64,000 nucleotides of DNA from assembly GCA_028583605.1 (NCBI GenBank), contig CM053332.1:18455555-18519554 (forward strand). Reading direction: 5' to 3'. A program made the position numbers and the translations under genes. This document shows positions 45,704 to 56,973 of this stretch, piece after piece (the stretch's first letter is position 1; each line of letters opens with the position of its first letter). The notes under the pieces were generated by a model. The model had not been told where the DNA came from, ran no database searches, and worked only from the letters and a program-made list of their open reading frames with translations. The DNA comes from Dastarcus helophoroides (Eukaryota; Arthropoda; Insecta; Coleoptera; Bothrideridae).

Positions 45704-46210
45704 CAGGATAAGGTCGCAGCTTTTGCCAAGACCTTTGAACGACACTGTCAGGCCATATTTGAAGAAGTGGACATAAACTTCGTAGAGGAGGTGGAAGAAG
45801 AGGTTCAAGTTGTTCAGGAGAAAGTGCCAGAAGAAGACGACGTCATCCAACCGACTAACGGAGAGGAAATCCAAAGCTTTCTGCGCAAGCTAAACGTCAA
45901 AAAGTCTCTAGGTCCAGACGGAATTCCAAACCAAGCTCTGAAGTCTCTTCTGGACCAAGCTGTCAAATACTTTGGAGTATGAGTCAATTCCATGTTTAAA
46001 TACCAGTATTTTTCAACAAGATGGAAGACTGCAAACTTTATTTTCATTTTTGAGCCAGGTAAGGATGGGACATTTTCCCAAAATTACAGGCCAATCAGAC
46101 TCTTATCCAACTTAGGTAAGGTGGCGAAAAGGATTTTGAAGAAGCGTCTGCAGAATATCATCAGCGATCGCGACATCATTTCTAAGGAACGATTTGGGTT
46201 TTAACCTATG
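45704..46210 (+). pseudogene. Jockey-like ORF2: RT fingers, third partial copy
   Basis: Reads VEEEVQVVQEKVPEEDD, KSLGPDGIPNQALKSL, then FKYQYFSTRWKTANFIFIF and YRPIRLLSNLGKVAKRILKK up to DRDIISKERFGF. It matches 44280-44711 but extends further and leads into the tandem RT palm copies. Confidence 0.8.
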
Positions 46211-47460
46211 CACTCTACCTCAGACAAACTGCTAAGAGTGGTTGAAACAATCACTCTACGCATGAATTGGAACCAGGTAGTTGGAGCTATTTTCTTCGAT
46301 ATCTCCAAGGCATTTGACACAGTTTGGCACCAAGCATTATTCTACAAGATGCACCAGTTTAAAATACCTCTAACAATAGTTTAAAGGCTCTGCCTTGTCA
46401 CCCCTGCTGTATTCTCTATTTACAGCAAACATCTCGAGAACCAATCCAACAATCGACCACACCTTTTTGGCAACTTACGCAGACAACAGAGCTTTAGTGA
46501 CGAACTCTTACAGTCCAGAGGTGGTCACCAGACGACTTCAGTAGGCAACAGACAGTCTACTAGATTAGTTCAGTCAATGGAGAATCCAAGTCATTCCTAA
46601 GGAACAATTTGCACTCTACCTCAGACTAGCTGCTGAGAGTAGTTAAAACAATCATTCAACGCATAAACTGGAACCAGGTAGTTCGGGCTATTTTCTTCGA
46701 TATCTCCAAGGTATTTGACACAGTTTGTCACCAAGGACTAGTCTACAAGATGCACCAGTTTAAAATACCTCTAACAATAGTTTAAAGGCTCTGCCTTGTC
46801 ACCTCTGCTGTATTCTCTATTCACAGCAAACATCTCGAGAACCAATCCAACAATGGACCACACCTTTTTGGCAACTTATGCAGACGACACAGCTTTAGTG
46901 GCGTACTCTTACAGTCCAAAGGTGGTCACCAGACGACTTCAGAAGGCAACAGACAATCTACTAGATTACTTTGGTCAATGGAGAATCCAAGTCATTCCTA
47001 AGGAACAATTTGCAGTCTACCTTAGACCAGCTGCTTAGAGTGGTAAAAACAATCACTCAACGCATGAACTGGAACCAGGTAGTCCGAGCTATTTTCTTTG
47101 ATATGTCTAAGGCATTTGGCACAGTTTGGCGTCAAGGACTAGTCTACAAGATGCACCAGTTTGGAATACCTCTAACAATGGTTCAAATGGTAAGCTCGTT
47201 CTTGGACCAGCGCTCATTTAGTGCAAAGGTGGGACAGGAACTATCAAACTAGTTTAGACTACAGTATGGGGTGCCTCAAGGCTCTGCCTTGTGACCTCTG
47301 CTGTATTCTCTGTTTACAGCAGACATCCTGAGAACAAATCCAACAATCGACCACACCTTATTGGCAGCAGCTTTGGTGGCGTACTCTTTCAGTCCAGAGT
47401 TGGTCACCAGACGACTTCAGGAGGCAACAGATAGTCTACTAGATTACTTTGGTCAATGAA
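46211..47460 (+). repeat. Tandem triplication (401 bp) of the RT palm
   Basis: CACTCTACCTCAGAC-type starts lie at 46211, 46612 and 47013, exactly 401 bp apart. Each copy encodes NWNQVVGAIFFDISKAFDTV-like sequence (RT motif A). The first carries TYADNRALV, the second intact TYADDTALV (the YADD catalytic motif), and the third has lost this segment by deletion. Copies 1 and 2 share the same internal deletion (LTIV, stop, RLCLVTP), while copy 3 keeps MVSSFLDQRSFSAKVGQEL. So copies 1 and 2 are the most recent pair. Confidence 0.85.
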
Positions 47461-48021
47461 GAATCTAATTCAACGCAGACAAGACCTAAGCAGTCTTTTT
47501 TCAGTCGAAGAAGACTCCAACCGTATGGACATGTAAATGTTCATGGGCAAAACGTCGACTGGAGACTTCAGGCAAAGTATCTAGGACAAAAGGCTTACTT
47601 TCCAGGCACACATCGATTATGCAGTGTCCAAAGCCAAAATGCTGAAGGGAACGCTGCAAGCGATGATTGGTAGAAATAGTAACCTGTCCATTGGACTTAA
47701 AGTGTTACTATACAAATCAATTATAAGACAATGATGACCTAGGCATCTGTAGCTTGGTCACAGGCGACGGATAATCAGATGAAAAAACTCCAGGTGTTCC
47801 AGAACGTCTTTCTAAGACAAGCCATGGACGCTCCATGGTTTGTGAGAAACAATCAGCTCCATAGGGAAGCTAAACTACTCTTGGTAAGAGATTTTCTCAG
47901 GGCAATTAATTCCAAGGCGATGGTGAGAACGGAAACGCATCCCAACGAACTAGTTCGACAGGCACTGGATTACGATCCAGACATTCCAACCAGGATTAGG
48001 AGACCAAAGATGGTCCTCTAG
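47461..48021 (+). pseudogene. Jockey-like ORF2 C-terminus
   Basis: After several frameshifts, 47779-48021 is open and reads MKKLQVFQNVFLRQAMDAPW, FVRNNQLHREAKLLLVRDFL, ending DYDPDIPTRIRRPKMVL and a stop. This is the conserved C-terminal end of jockey-type ORF2, apparently the natural terminus. Confidence 0.8.
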
Positions 48022-48256
48022 GCTACGACTTTCATTTCGAAAATTTCCTGTTTTGTTTGCTTCTTATGTTTCAGGCAAAACAGCTTACAATAGTGCTTCA
48101 GCACCATTCTACTGTTCCGATGGAGGGATTGGGGGCCAAGGGCCCGGCCCGAAGAAGTAGGGGTTTTAAGTCGATACCCGGAAATCCGACACTATCTGAG
48201 TTATCTTCCCAGATGTCCGTAACGGATTTTCCCCTACTTAAAAAAAATAAAAATTA
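48022..48256 (+). mobile_element. Jockey-like 3' untranslated region and A-rich tail
   Basis: GC-richer sequence (GGGGGCCAAGGGCCCGGCCC) ending at CCCCTACTTAAAAAAAATAA. This marks the 3' end of the element that starts near 41350. Confidence 0.65.
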
Positions 48257-50089
48257 TCAATATTGATGTTCATTCAACATATAACGTGCTGTCTCTTTGT
48301 CTAAATAAAGTGTTTAAATCCGTGGCATATTTTTTAATCGAATCAGTAATATGTAAGAATATGCTACAGGCTAACGAAATCTCAAGGCTGTGATTAAATT
48401 ATCCCGTTTCTTTGCCACAGAGACAAACCTTTCTCGGGGCATCTCTCGGTGTCAATTTGATATAGCTTCTTTTGTAAAATGCACCTTTTAGATGGACTTG
48501 CTGTAAGTAAAGCCTCTTTTCAAATAGAAAAGCATCTCCGGCATTATACAAACCTGAAATAAGGTTTTATCTCGGCACAAAGAAAAAGGAAAATTAATGT
48601 CTTAGGAACTATATTGCAAAAGGAGAAAACACCGCCGCTTTTCTATATAAGACAGAGTAGGGACGCTTACTTGGAGGTATTTCGAAATGTAATGGAAGAA
48701 GTAAAAGCAGATATAGGAAATACACGCTACACAATTTTCTCGGTGTTCATGTAATATTGTGCTTCTAGAGCTTCCGTGGAAGGAAGGAATCCGCTATAAT
48801 GTTCTTAAAGCAACTTTGACTTAAATTTATGAACTAAGACAAAAAGCAACATAAATTAAACGAAGAGAAATGTCATATTTTATTTTTTGAAAAACTACGT
48901 TCGAATAGTGCTTACAGATCTCTAGAGTACTACAACATTCTAGTTTTTTTTTTATATCGACACTGTTAGAAGATAGGTCAATTTCTTCTAAAACTAATTA
49001 TCCTTCATAACTATTAAACTGTATTAACGTTTAGAGCAGCAACAGATCTGCTTTGGGTCGAACCAAAATTGCTGCCAAAACCGAGTTTTTTGACCGCAAC
49101 CAGCCGAAACCATAACCGAAAGTGAAACTTCAGTCAATCTCTATCAGAATTGCTATAACTTAACGGATATTGTTAGAAAATGCTTTTCTAACTTTCCGAA
49201 CAACTAATAACTAAATAGTTTACACGTGTAAATGGCAAGTCATGTAGTTAATTTTGAATTTAATAATTCAACGAAGACATTAACTTATTCCTGAAAGGTC
49301 GAAATTAGTGGCAAATTGGAGTTGATTAGTTTTCTAACTGTTAAAATAATCTCCAACCGTGTTAAGCTAGACGCCAGGCAATTCTCCAACTATTAAGAGA
49401 TTTCGCAGAATAGTTCCACTAATTAATTATACAAAACGCTCTAAAACATCAGGTGAAATCGGATGCACAAAGTTCCAGATCTAGTGAAAAATTCATCCAG
49501 CTTTATATTTCACGCAGCGAAATTATTCAGAGTAATTCAATAACCTCTATAGAAGGCGCCGACTGAAGTCTGAATTTTTATCAGTTTGATGAAGGGTTTT
49601 ATTTTTAGAATGCAAGTCTACGTCAAGGGATTATTCGGTTGGTAAAAAGGCCGCAAAACAATGAATTCGTGGGCAAAATATTTGTCGGACGATCTGTGTA
49701 AGCCTCGGAACAATGAAAGACGTAAATTTTCATCCGAGCCGTAATATAAAACTTTTTTGTACATTCGGAGATAAGTCCGAATTTCGCAGGACCCTCGAGC
49801 GTTCTGAAATAACGCTTCAACCCAAAGTTGAATTATTTTGGGGCCTGCTGGAAAGAAAAAGTGTTATCACACAAATTACCCTTAAGAACTGTAAATCGTT
49901 AGAAGCTTGTAAGACTGAACTTTAACTGAGCTTTTTAGGGACATCTAGAAAAGATAAAGTAGTGTCATTCTATAAAAACAATTATTCCAGTAAAAATAGA
50001 AGATGACGAGCCAAGTATCGAATAAACATTATAATACGAGGATAAATCAAATATGAACCGGAATTTCTATCATGTCACCATTAGGGCTT
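48257..50089. other. Unassigned unique sequence
   Basis: No recognised repeat. A TATA-like CTTTTCTATATAAGACAGAG lies near 48635, with no gene to go with it. The open frame 49713-49925 (ATG, 70 codons) is not recognised. It may be intergenic or intronic host sequence. Confidence 0.4.
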
Positions 50090-50266
50090 TGGGAGTGTGC
50101 TTCGGGAGTGTGGAGATATCACGTGAAGTCCTGGCATTCAAGCGAATTCCGTTTTCGCCGTTCATCAATTGTAAATACAATGAGTGAGCAAGAGGTTCAT
50201 CCGTACGTTGCGCAGCGCATTATTATTAAATTTTTTGCCGTTGAAGGTGTAAAGGCCATCAAAATT
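50090..50266 (+). pseudogene. Possible mariner-type transposase 5' fragment
   Basis: ATG 50180 opens MSEQEVHPYVAQRIIIKFFA, then VEGVKAIKI, resembling the N-terminal helix-turn-helix of mariner transposases (start, then QRxxIKFxxxEG). The preceding about 80 bp would be the 5' leader. It stops at about 50266 where AT-rich sequence takes over; the DDD catalytic domain is absent. Confidence 0.4.
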
Positions 50267-50390
50267 CTTTTCTTTTTCTTTAAAATGCTGCTTTTTTAGG
50301 ATGTTGCGGGCTTTATTTTAAAAATTCTGGCTTTTTAAATTGCCTGTTTTAAAAATTCTAAAACTTGTTAAAATTTCTACTTATTTGAAA

Positions 50391-52913
50391 TAGGTATAGC
50401 CGTACTTCCATGGTGAAATTGCCCCCACCGAGAACCTATATTGTGATTTATCTTATAACCTATAGGGTCACATAAGGAATTACCATATGTGACTTTTCCC
50501 CCTCCATATTTGGTTACTGAGACAATTAAAAAAAAACCTACCTCAGGCACCTTTTTTTCTAAGCGACATATTTATTAAACTATTAAAGGTAGCAAAGCAA
50601 AACAAATTAATGGTAATGGTACACTGCAGGTTCTATTTTATAAATATTTTTGGAGGAGCTAGCCTCTCTACAAATATTAATAAAATACAAATAAAAGTAG
50701 TAATTTTTGTAGGGTCGGTTAAATGACCACTTTACAAAAAATATGAAAAATGTGCCTACCAAGTTTTGTTAAAATTTAAGTGGTGCAACATGTCAAAAAA
50801 ATTAAATATATCTGCCCATCGCCTGCTGCCTTGTATATTTGAAATAAATATAATTGTTATTCTACTTCAAAATTGTCTCCATATTGAATGAAATACTTTT
50901 CCAGATTTCATAGAGAATGAAAGTTTATATTAATTTAAGTACTAATATTTTTTATTTGCAAGTTACAGGCTGTTTCATTATAGAAGAAAGTAAAATTAGT
51001 TTTATTTATATTTCGGAAACCCTTCGACTTAGCTTCATGGAATTTAGTACACAGTATCAGTACTTTAAAGGTTAACTTCTGCATTTATTTAGTTTTTTTT
51101 TAACGCCAGGGACGTACGTTAAGGTATTAATATTAAACTTTTATATGAAAAAAGGGATACGTCTCTGTATTTTAAGGTTTTGGAAAAAATGTAAGTTTAA
51201 AAGTGGTTACCAAATGTAAAAAAAATGTATAACTAGACGCAGGAGATGATTTTTGCCAAACTTATAACAATTCATACACGGGGGGACTTAACAAAAACAT
51301 AGTACAAGCTGCGACTAATAAAATACGTAACTAAATGTAATATGGTCTACCTTTTATAGTAACATGTCATCAAACAGTTACCTGTCTCTACATCGTCATT
51401 TGGATGAGATATTCAGTAATTCATTTTTTATTAGCCACGGATCACGTCTTTTCGGAATGTTGCTTCTAATTTCAGAACAATCCTTATTGGAGTGTTATTT
51501 GTCGAAAAGGCGAGATATTTATTAGTTATTTTTATAAAACAATTTTATCACAGGTACCCTTCGCGCAATCAAATAAACCATTTTAATTAGAGATAACATG
51601 TCTGAGTAAATTCACTTTCTTGTCACAATCGTAGAGATACTACATGGTCTATCATTAGAATCCTTTTTTATTGCTATATAGAACAAAATAAATAAACCAG
51701 AATAGAAGGTTAACATTTTACTGAATCTGAGTGACAAGCACCTTAAATTTTAAGAAATTAATCAAATTAAAAATAGTTATAGTATCAAATGGGTTTTCCA
51801 ACGATCTGCAACATGGGCCCCTTTCCATTAAAATTGTTGAAAGAGATGCAAGCCCTTTAGGAAGTTTAGGAAGTTGTCGTTAAAACAACAAAAGTTGGCT
51901 TGATTCGCAAAAAATCAACCTAATTTTGCATTTTTTTCAACAATAAAAAAATCCTAGCATTTGTTGGTTTTGGTTAAGTTTTTGTTGCTTTACCTCGTAT
52001 ATAAATTGCTATAAATTTGCTAAGGTATTTTTTGCTTGCTTTCAGTTATACATTTTTTGGTACTACATAACAATTCTTAAACTTTCATTTTTTCAAGACT
52101 TTAACGTACAGTGGCCTGGCATTTTTCTAATATGAAAATTTAATGTTAATATTCCAACGTAGGCCCGTAGCGTTTAAAAAAAAACCAGTTAATGCAAAAG
52201 ATTTCCTTTAATATACTGATACTACGTATCAAATTTTAACACGCTAAGTCAAAGGGTTTCAGAAATATAAATAAAAACAATTTTATTTTCCTCTATAATG
52301 AAACAGCCTGTAACTTGGAAATAAAAAATATTAGAACTTGGGTTCATATGAGCTTTTATTTCTTAGGTAATTTACAAAATTATATTATTCAATATGGAAA
52401 CGTAGGATAATAATAATAATTACATTTACTTCATATCAGCAGGCTTAGAGATTATATGCAGACATATTAAATTTTTTTTTGACATGTTGCATCACGTGGA
52501 TTTTAATGAAACTTTGTATGCTGCTAGCTGACATATGAATACATTTTCTGTATTTTTTGTAAAGTGGTCACTCCAAAAAACATCATAGAAATTAATAATG
52601 AAAATTTTTATTCGTATTTTTTTGTTATTTCTATGGGGGCTAGTCTCCCTGAAAAAAAATTATAAAATGAATCCTGCAGTGTACTATCACAGTCAGTTTG
52701 TATTCCTTCGCTATCTTCAATAGTTTAGCAGATAGATCACTTAATAAAAAGGGTGTCTGAGGAAGGTTTTCTTTAGTTATCTCCATGGTAACCGAAGATG
52801 GAGGGGGAAATCGACCTATATTAATTTCTAATGACATTCTGAACGTAAGGACATAAATCAGATATAGGTTCCCGGTGGGGGCAACTTCGCTATGGAAACT
52901 ACGGTTAAGACCC
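50391..52913. mobile_element. Long-inverted-repeat element (arms about 680-710 bp)
   Basis: The left arm 50391-51075 and right arm 52200-52913 are inverted copies with substitutions. Shared landmarks are TTGCCCCCACC with GGTGGGGGCAA, GTACACTGCAGG with CCTGCAGTGTAC, ACCACTTTACAAAAAATA with TATTTTTTGTAAAGTGGT, and ACAGGCTGTTTCATTATAGA with its complement. The interior (51076-52199) has no transposase. It looks like a non-autonomous fold-back DNA element. The outermost end reads GGTATAGCCGTACTTCCATG on the left. No target duplication was identified. Confidence 0.75.
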
Positions 52914-53600
52914 TTTGCCCTTTTTTAAAATTTCAAGTTTTCCAATTTTTTAACTTTCACAAAAATTCTAATTTTCTGGAAATTTCTTTTCGAATATTCC
53001 AAATTTTTTGGAAATTTTCGACCAATGACATTCTGGACGTAATGACATAGATCTCGATATAGGTTCCCGGTGGGGGCAACTTCGCTATGGAAACACGGTT
53101 AGACCCTTTGCCCTTTCTTAAAATTTCAAGTTTTCAAATTTTTCAACTTTCACAAAAATTCTAATTTTCTGGAAATTTCTTTTCGAATATTCCAAATTTT
53201 TTGGAAATTTTCGACCAATGACATTTTGGACATAATGACATAGATCTCGATATAGGTTCCCGGTGGGGGCAACTTCGCTATGGAAGTACGGTTAGACCCT
53301 TTGCCCTTTTTTAAAATTTCAAGTTTTCCAATTTTTTAACTTTCACAAAAATTCTAATTTTTTGGAAATTTCTTTTCGAATATTCCAAATTTTTTGGAAA
53401 TTTTCGACCAATGACATTCTGGACGTAATGACATAGATCTCGATATAGGTTCCCGGTGGGGGCAACTTCGCTATGGAAGTACGGTTAGACCCTTTGCCCT
53501 TTCTTAAAATTTCAAGTTTTCAAATTTTTCAACTTTCACAAAAATTCTAATTTTCTGAAAATTTCTTTTCGAATATTCCAAATTTTTTGGATATTTTTGA
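52830..53600. repeat. 193-bp tandem array made from a transposon end
   Basis: AATGACATT begins at 52830, 53024, 53217 and 53410 (period 193-194). Each unit contains GATATAGGTTCCCGGTGGGG, GGCAACTTCGCTATGGAA and ACGGTTAGACC, which is the terminal sequence of the inverted-repeat element ending at 52913. About 100 bp of AT-rich flank follows (CTTTGCCCTTTCTTAAAATT). The first unit is the element end itself. Confidence 0.9.
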
Positions 53601-53601
53601 C

Positions 53602-56426
53602 TAGCGCTTCGAATTGCTATTTTTTTCGTTCCGGTTTTCGGTTTTCGTTCCGCCAAAAAAATTATATCGGTTCAGTTCCGGCTTTCGTTCCGACAAAAAT
53701 AACGGTTTTTTCTGGCTTTCGCTTTTCGGTTCAGCTCCGACTGACTCATTATTTTGATTTTTTAAAGTTTTTAAAATTAAAAATTGATGTTTGATAGCAA
53801 TTTAGAAGTTATGATTTTTTTTTCTTTAATATTACAATACGTAACTACTCTGACCTTGCCTAAAATTGAAGAAAATATTTTCTATTTTTCAAGTTTGAAA
53901 TTTTCATGTGAATTTTGAGTTCAATTTGAGTTCAAATTTTAAGAAAAACCTAAACTTTATAAAAAACTCAATCGGAATTTCGGGTTTAGATATTTCAAAA
54001 TTAAACTCCGAATTTTCAAAATAAATTTTAAATATAGACCCTAGAGTTGAAAACTTCCAGAATATACGAATTTTGGCAATTAAAATTAAAAATTTAGGAG
54101 ATCTTCTTTCATAATTTTGATTCTCTGTAGGAGTTTTGACTTTGACTCGCTTTTTCTAATAAAATTGGTTTTTACTGTGTCGCCTTTGTTTTCTAGAACC
54201 TTCGATCAAAAAGATCAAATTAAAAAAATAAATAAAAATAAAAAAGAACAAAGTGGATAAAATAAAAAGCCTAAAATCAAGATTTTGGGGGACAGTCACA
54301 ATTTCAAAAAAAGAACTTCATTTAAAAAAAGAGTTTTTAAAATTAGTACTCTAATTTAGAAGTCTTGACTTTAAACCCAAATATTCGATTTGTTTGCTGG
54401 AAATGTTGCTGAAAACTTCAAAATTTCCATAAAAAATAAAAATTTTCAGAAGGTTTTGTTTAATGTATTTACCTTTTTTCGATATTTTAATTATTTTTTT
54501 TTGAAGTTTTAAATTTAAACTAGTATGTAACTTTGATTATTATTTTTTTTCTAAAATTTCGACTTTAAACCAAATTAAGTCTTTCTCCAGCAACCTTCTA
54601 ACCCTTTTTATCGACATGTTGACTTTTATTCTTTAGTTATACACATTTTTTCTTGAAATTATGAGACCTGTGACTATAAGAAATTGATGAATATAACTTT
54701 AAATTTAGAATTTTCGAATATTCGACTTTTAGTTCGAAAGCTCAAAATTTTCAGGACTCGAAATTTTGAAAAATTGTTTATTACAAATTTAGTTTGTTTT
54801 TTTCTCAAAACTTAGACTTTTTTAAAAATGCTGTCTTTTTTCTTGGATATTTTTCAAGATTTTGAATTAATATTCAAAATAAAAAGTAACATTAAATTTT
54901 TATGTTTTTTTCAATTTATTTAACATTTCTTCGGCCCAGTTTGGAAATATTTAAATTTTTTATTTTTTTTGGGTCGAAGAAATGTTAAATAAATTGAGAA
55001 AAACATAATATTTCCGGTCAATAAGGGTCTACCATGAAGAATTAAATTTTTAATTTAAAATTAGCACTTTGGTGTATGAAATCTAACTTCTGCTAACATT
55101 TAAAAATAAAAGTAAAAAATTCCTTAAAATGTGCAATTTCAATTATTTTTAAAGTTAAATTTTCTATGAAAAAATTGAAATTTTAGGATCAATGACAAAT
55201 TTTCTCAAAAAAAAATAAACGCGAATTTCAATTTTAAAGACAATATTTTAGAAATAATTTCAGCTGTAGCTAAAAGGTTTGTGAATAAATTTTACATTTT
55301 TGGAACGGATTTTTGACACAAAAGTTCATGGAGTAAGAGGCCGAATTTGCAAAGATCCGAACTTTTGAGTTTATACCAGAAATGTACCGAAAGCAATTAC
55401 CTTATATTTAAGAAAACACCTAATTTTAACTTCTAAATTCTAAACAAATCGCAGTTTTGAGGCTAAAGTCAATATCTCGGAAAAAAAATCAAAATTTTCA
55501 GAATAAAAATTACTATTTTAGGGTGAAAAAAACCATTGCACATTTAAATTATACATTTTTTAACGCGTCGCCATTTCAAGTTTACTGTAAAAATCTCGAC
55601 CCCAATTCCAAGATTCCGGCTTTAAATCCGAATATCATGTTCGATTTTTCTCTCAAATTTGCAATTAAAAAATTTATAGGTTAAATTTGAAACTGCGAGA
55701 TTTTAGCGAAAATTTTGAGAAAAAATCATATTTTGGAATTTTAGGAAGATTTAGAAAGTCGGCAGCAGGAATTTAGTATTGGGATTTCGAAAAAAAATTG
55801 AAATATTAAAATCAAAGTGGAATTTAAAGGAAAAAAATTATTACGAAAAATCGAAAATGTGATTAATAACTTCAAAAAATAGAGGTATCAAATTAAGAAA
55901 AGAAAATTGAAAGTCAAAGAAAGAATTTTTTAAATAAAGATACAAGAAACATTTCTAGAAAAACTCGAATTTGAACAAAATTGTACGGAAAACCGAATTG
56001 TTCTAGCTTCAATGAAAAACATGCTACTACTTTATTTCCAGATAAAAGTCCAAAATTCAAGAAAAAGTTGAAAATCTTGTTAAAAGATTCAAGTTAAAAC
56101 TTAAAATTTTAATTTGGGTTGAAAATTTGAGAATAAAGTCAATATTTTCTAAAAAATGTGGAAATTGTGTGTATCTAATTTAATCAGAAATGAGAGATGA
56201 AGATGAGATGAAAGTTGCATGAAATTATGTACAATTTTGAAATAAAAATTGAAATTTCAAAAAAATTCCAATCTTAAGTATAAAATAAAAAATATTTTAA
56301 GTACATAAATTCGACGAACCGAAATAAACCGATATTTTTTTTCGATTTCGTTCCGGTTTTCGTTCCGGCGAAAATAACGGTTTTTTTCGGTTTTCGGTTT
56401 CGGTTCAGTTCCGGTTCGAAGCCCTG
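53602..56426. repeat. AT-rich block between two CGGTTTTCG modules
   Basis: Modules rich in CGTTCCGGTTTTCG lie at 53622-53745 and 56315-56426 in direct orientation. The right one ends GTTCCGGTTCGAAGCCCTG, whose complement CAGGGCTTCGAACC looks like a hAT-type terminus. The left edge TAGCGCTTCGAA is similar, but no matching 8-bp duplication is present. Between them is AT-rich degenerate sequence with Family C copy C3 and no gene. Status as one element is unproven. Confidence 0.45.
54903..55040. mobile_element. Family C hairpin element, copy C3
   Basis: TGTTTTTTTCAATTTATTTA to AGGGTCTACCATGAAGA, with an inner inverted copy of its first 30 bp (GAAATGTTAAATAAATTGAG). Direct repeats ATTAAATTTTTA lie at 54891-54902 and 55041-55052. 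Confidence 0.85.
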
Positions 56427-56600
56427 AAAAAAAGTTACATCATAGGACAGAAACCACGCTAAGATTGTCAGAACATACTAAGCCAGAGGTTGAAATTGTC
56501 CCATCCAACGCTGGTCGAATCTGCCCCGATGTTAAATTTTTGAAAAAATATATTTTTTTTTCCAATGTCTATAATTTTACGTTTGGGGTACTATAAATAT
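56427..56600. other. Spacer before solo LTR 3
   Basis: Short less AT-rich sequence; nothing recognised. Confidence 0.4.
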
Positions 56601-56973
56601 TGTTATGGGCTTATCGGTTCGAATTGATTACCAGGTGTGAATTACACCACTTTGTTACCAAACTTAACTTGGATCACCACAATTAAACAATTAACTCACT
56701 TATTATTAACTTCTACTAACTCACTAATTACACTGACTCTAACTGACTTACTCGAGGGAAAGCTGGCCGCCTTTTATAGTTTTGGCCCCCGGCTTCTAGA
56801 ACTTTTCGGCAGATAAGGCTTTTTGTTCCCGAAATTTCTGGAACGCTTATTTGCCATTTGTTTCGTTATCGGAGCCGCTTTCCCCTTATCAGATCCTTCT
56901 AGAAACTTTTTTTATTTACTAAATTCTACAATTCTATCCTAAATCCTATTTCATCTACTTACATTGCGTTACA
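56601..56973 (-). mobile_element. Solo LTR, copy 3 (gypsy-like)
   Basis: 373 bp in inverted orientation relative to the other two copies (GGCCGCCTTTTATAGTTTTG is the complement of their TATA-like region). Flanked by ATAT at 56597-56600 and 56974-56977. No coding region attached. Confidence 0.85.

Noticed and set aside
48630..48665. TATA-like CTATATAAGACAG as a promoter
   Set aside because: No gene or initiator context downstream; too common in AT-rich sequence.
53602..56426. A single 2.8-kb hAT element
   Set aside because: The two CGGTTTTCG modules are in direct, not inverted, orientation and no 8-bp duplication flanks them; only the right edge resembles a hAT end.
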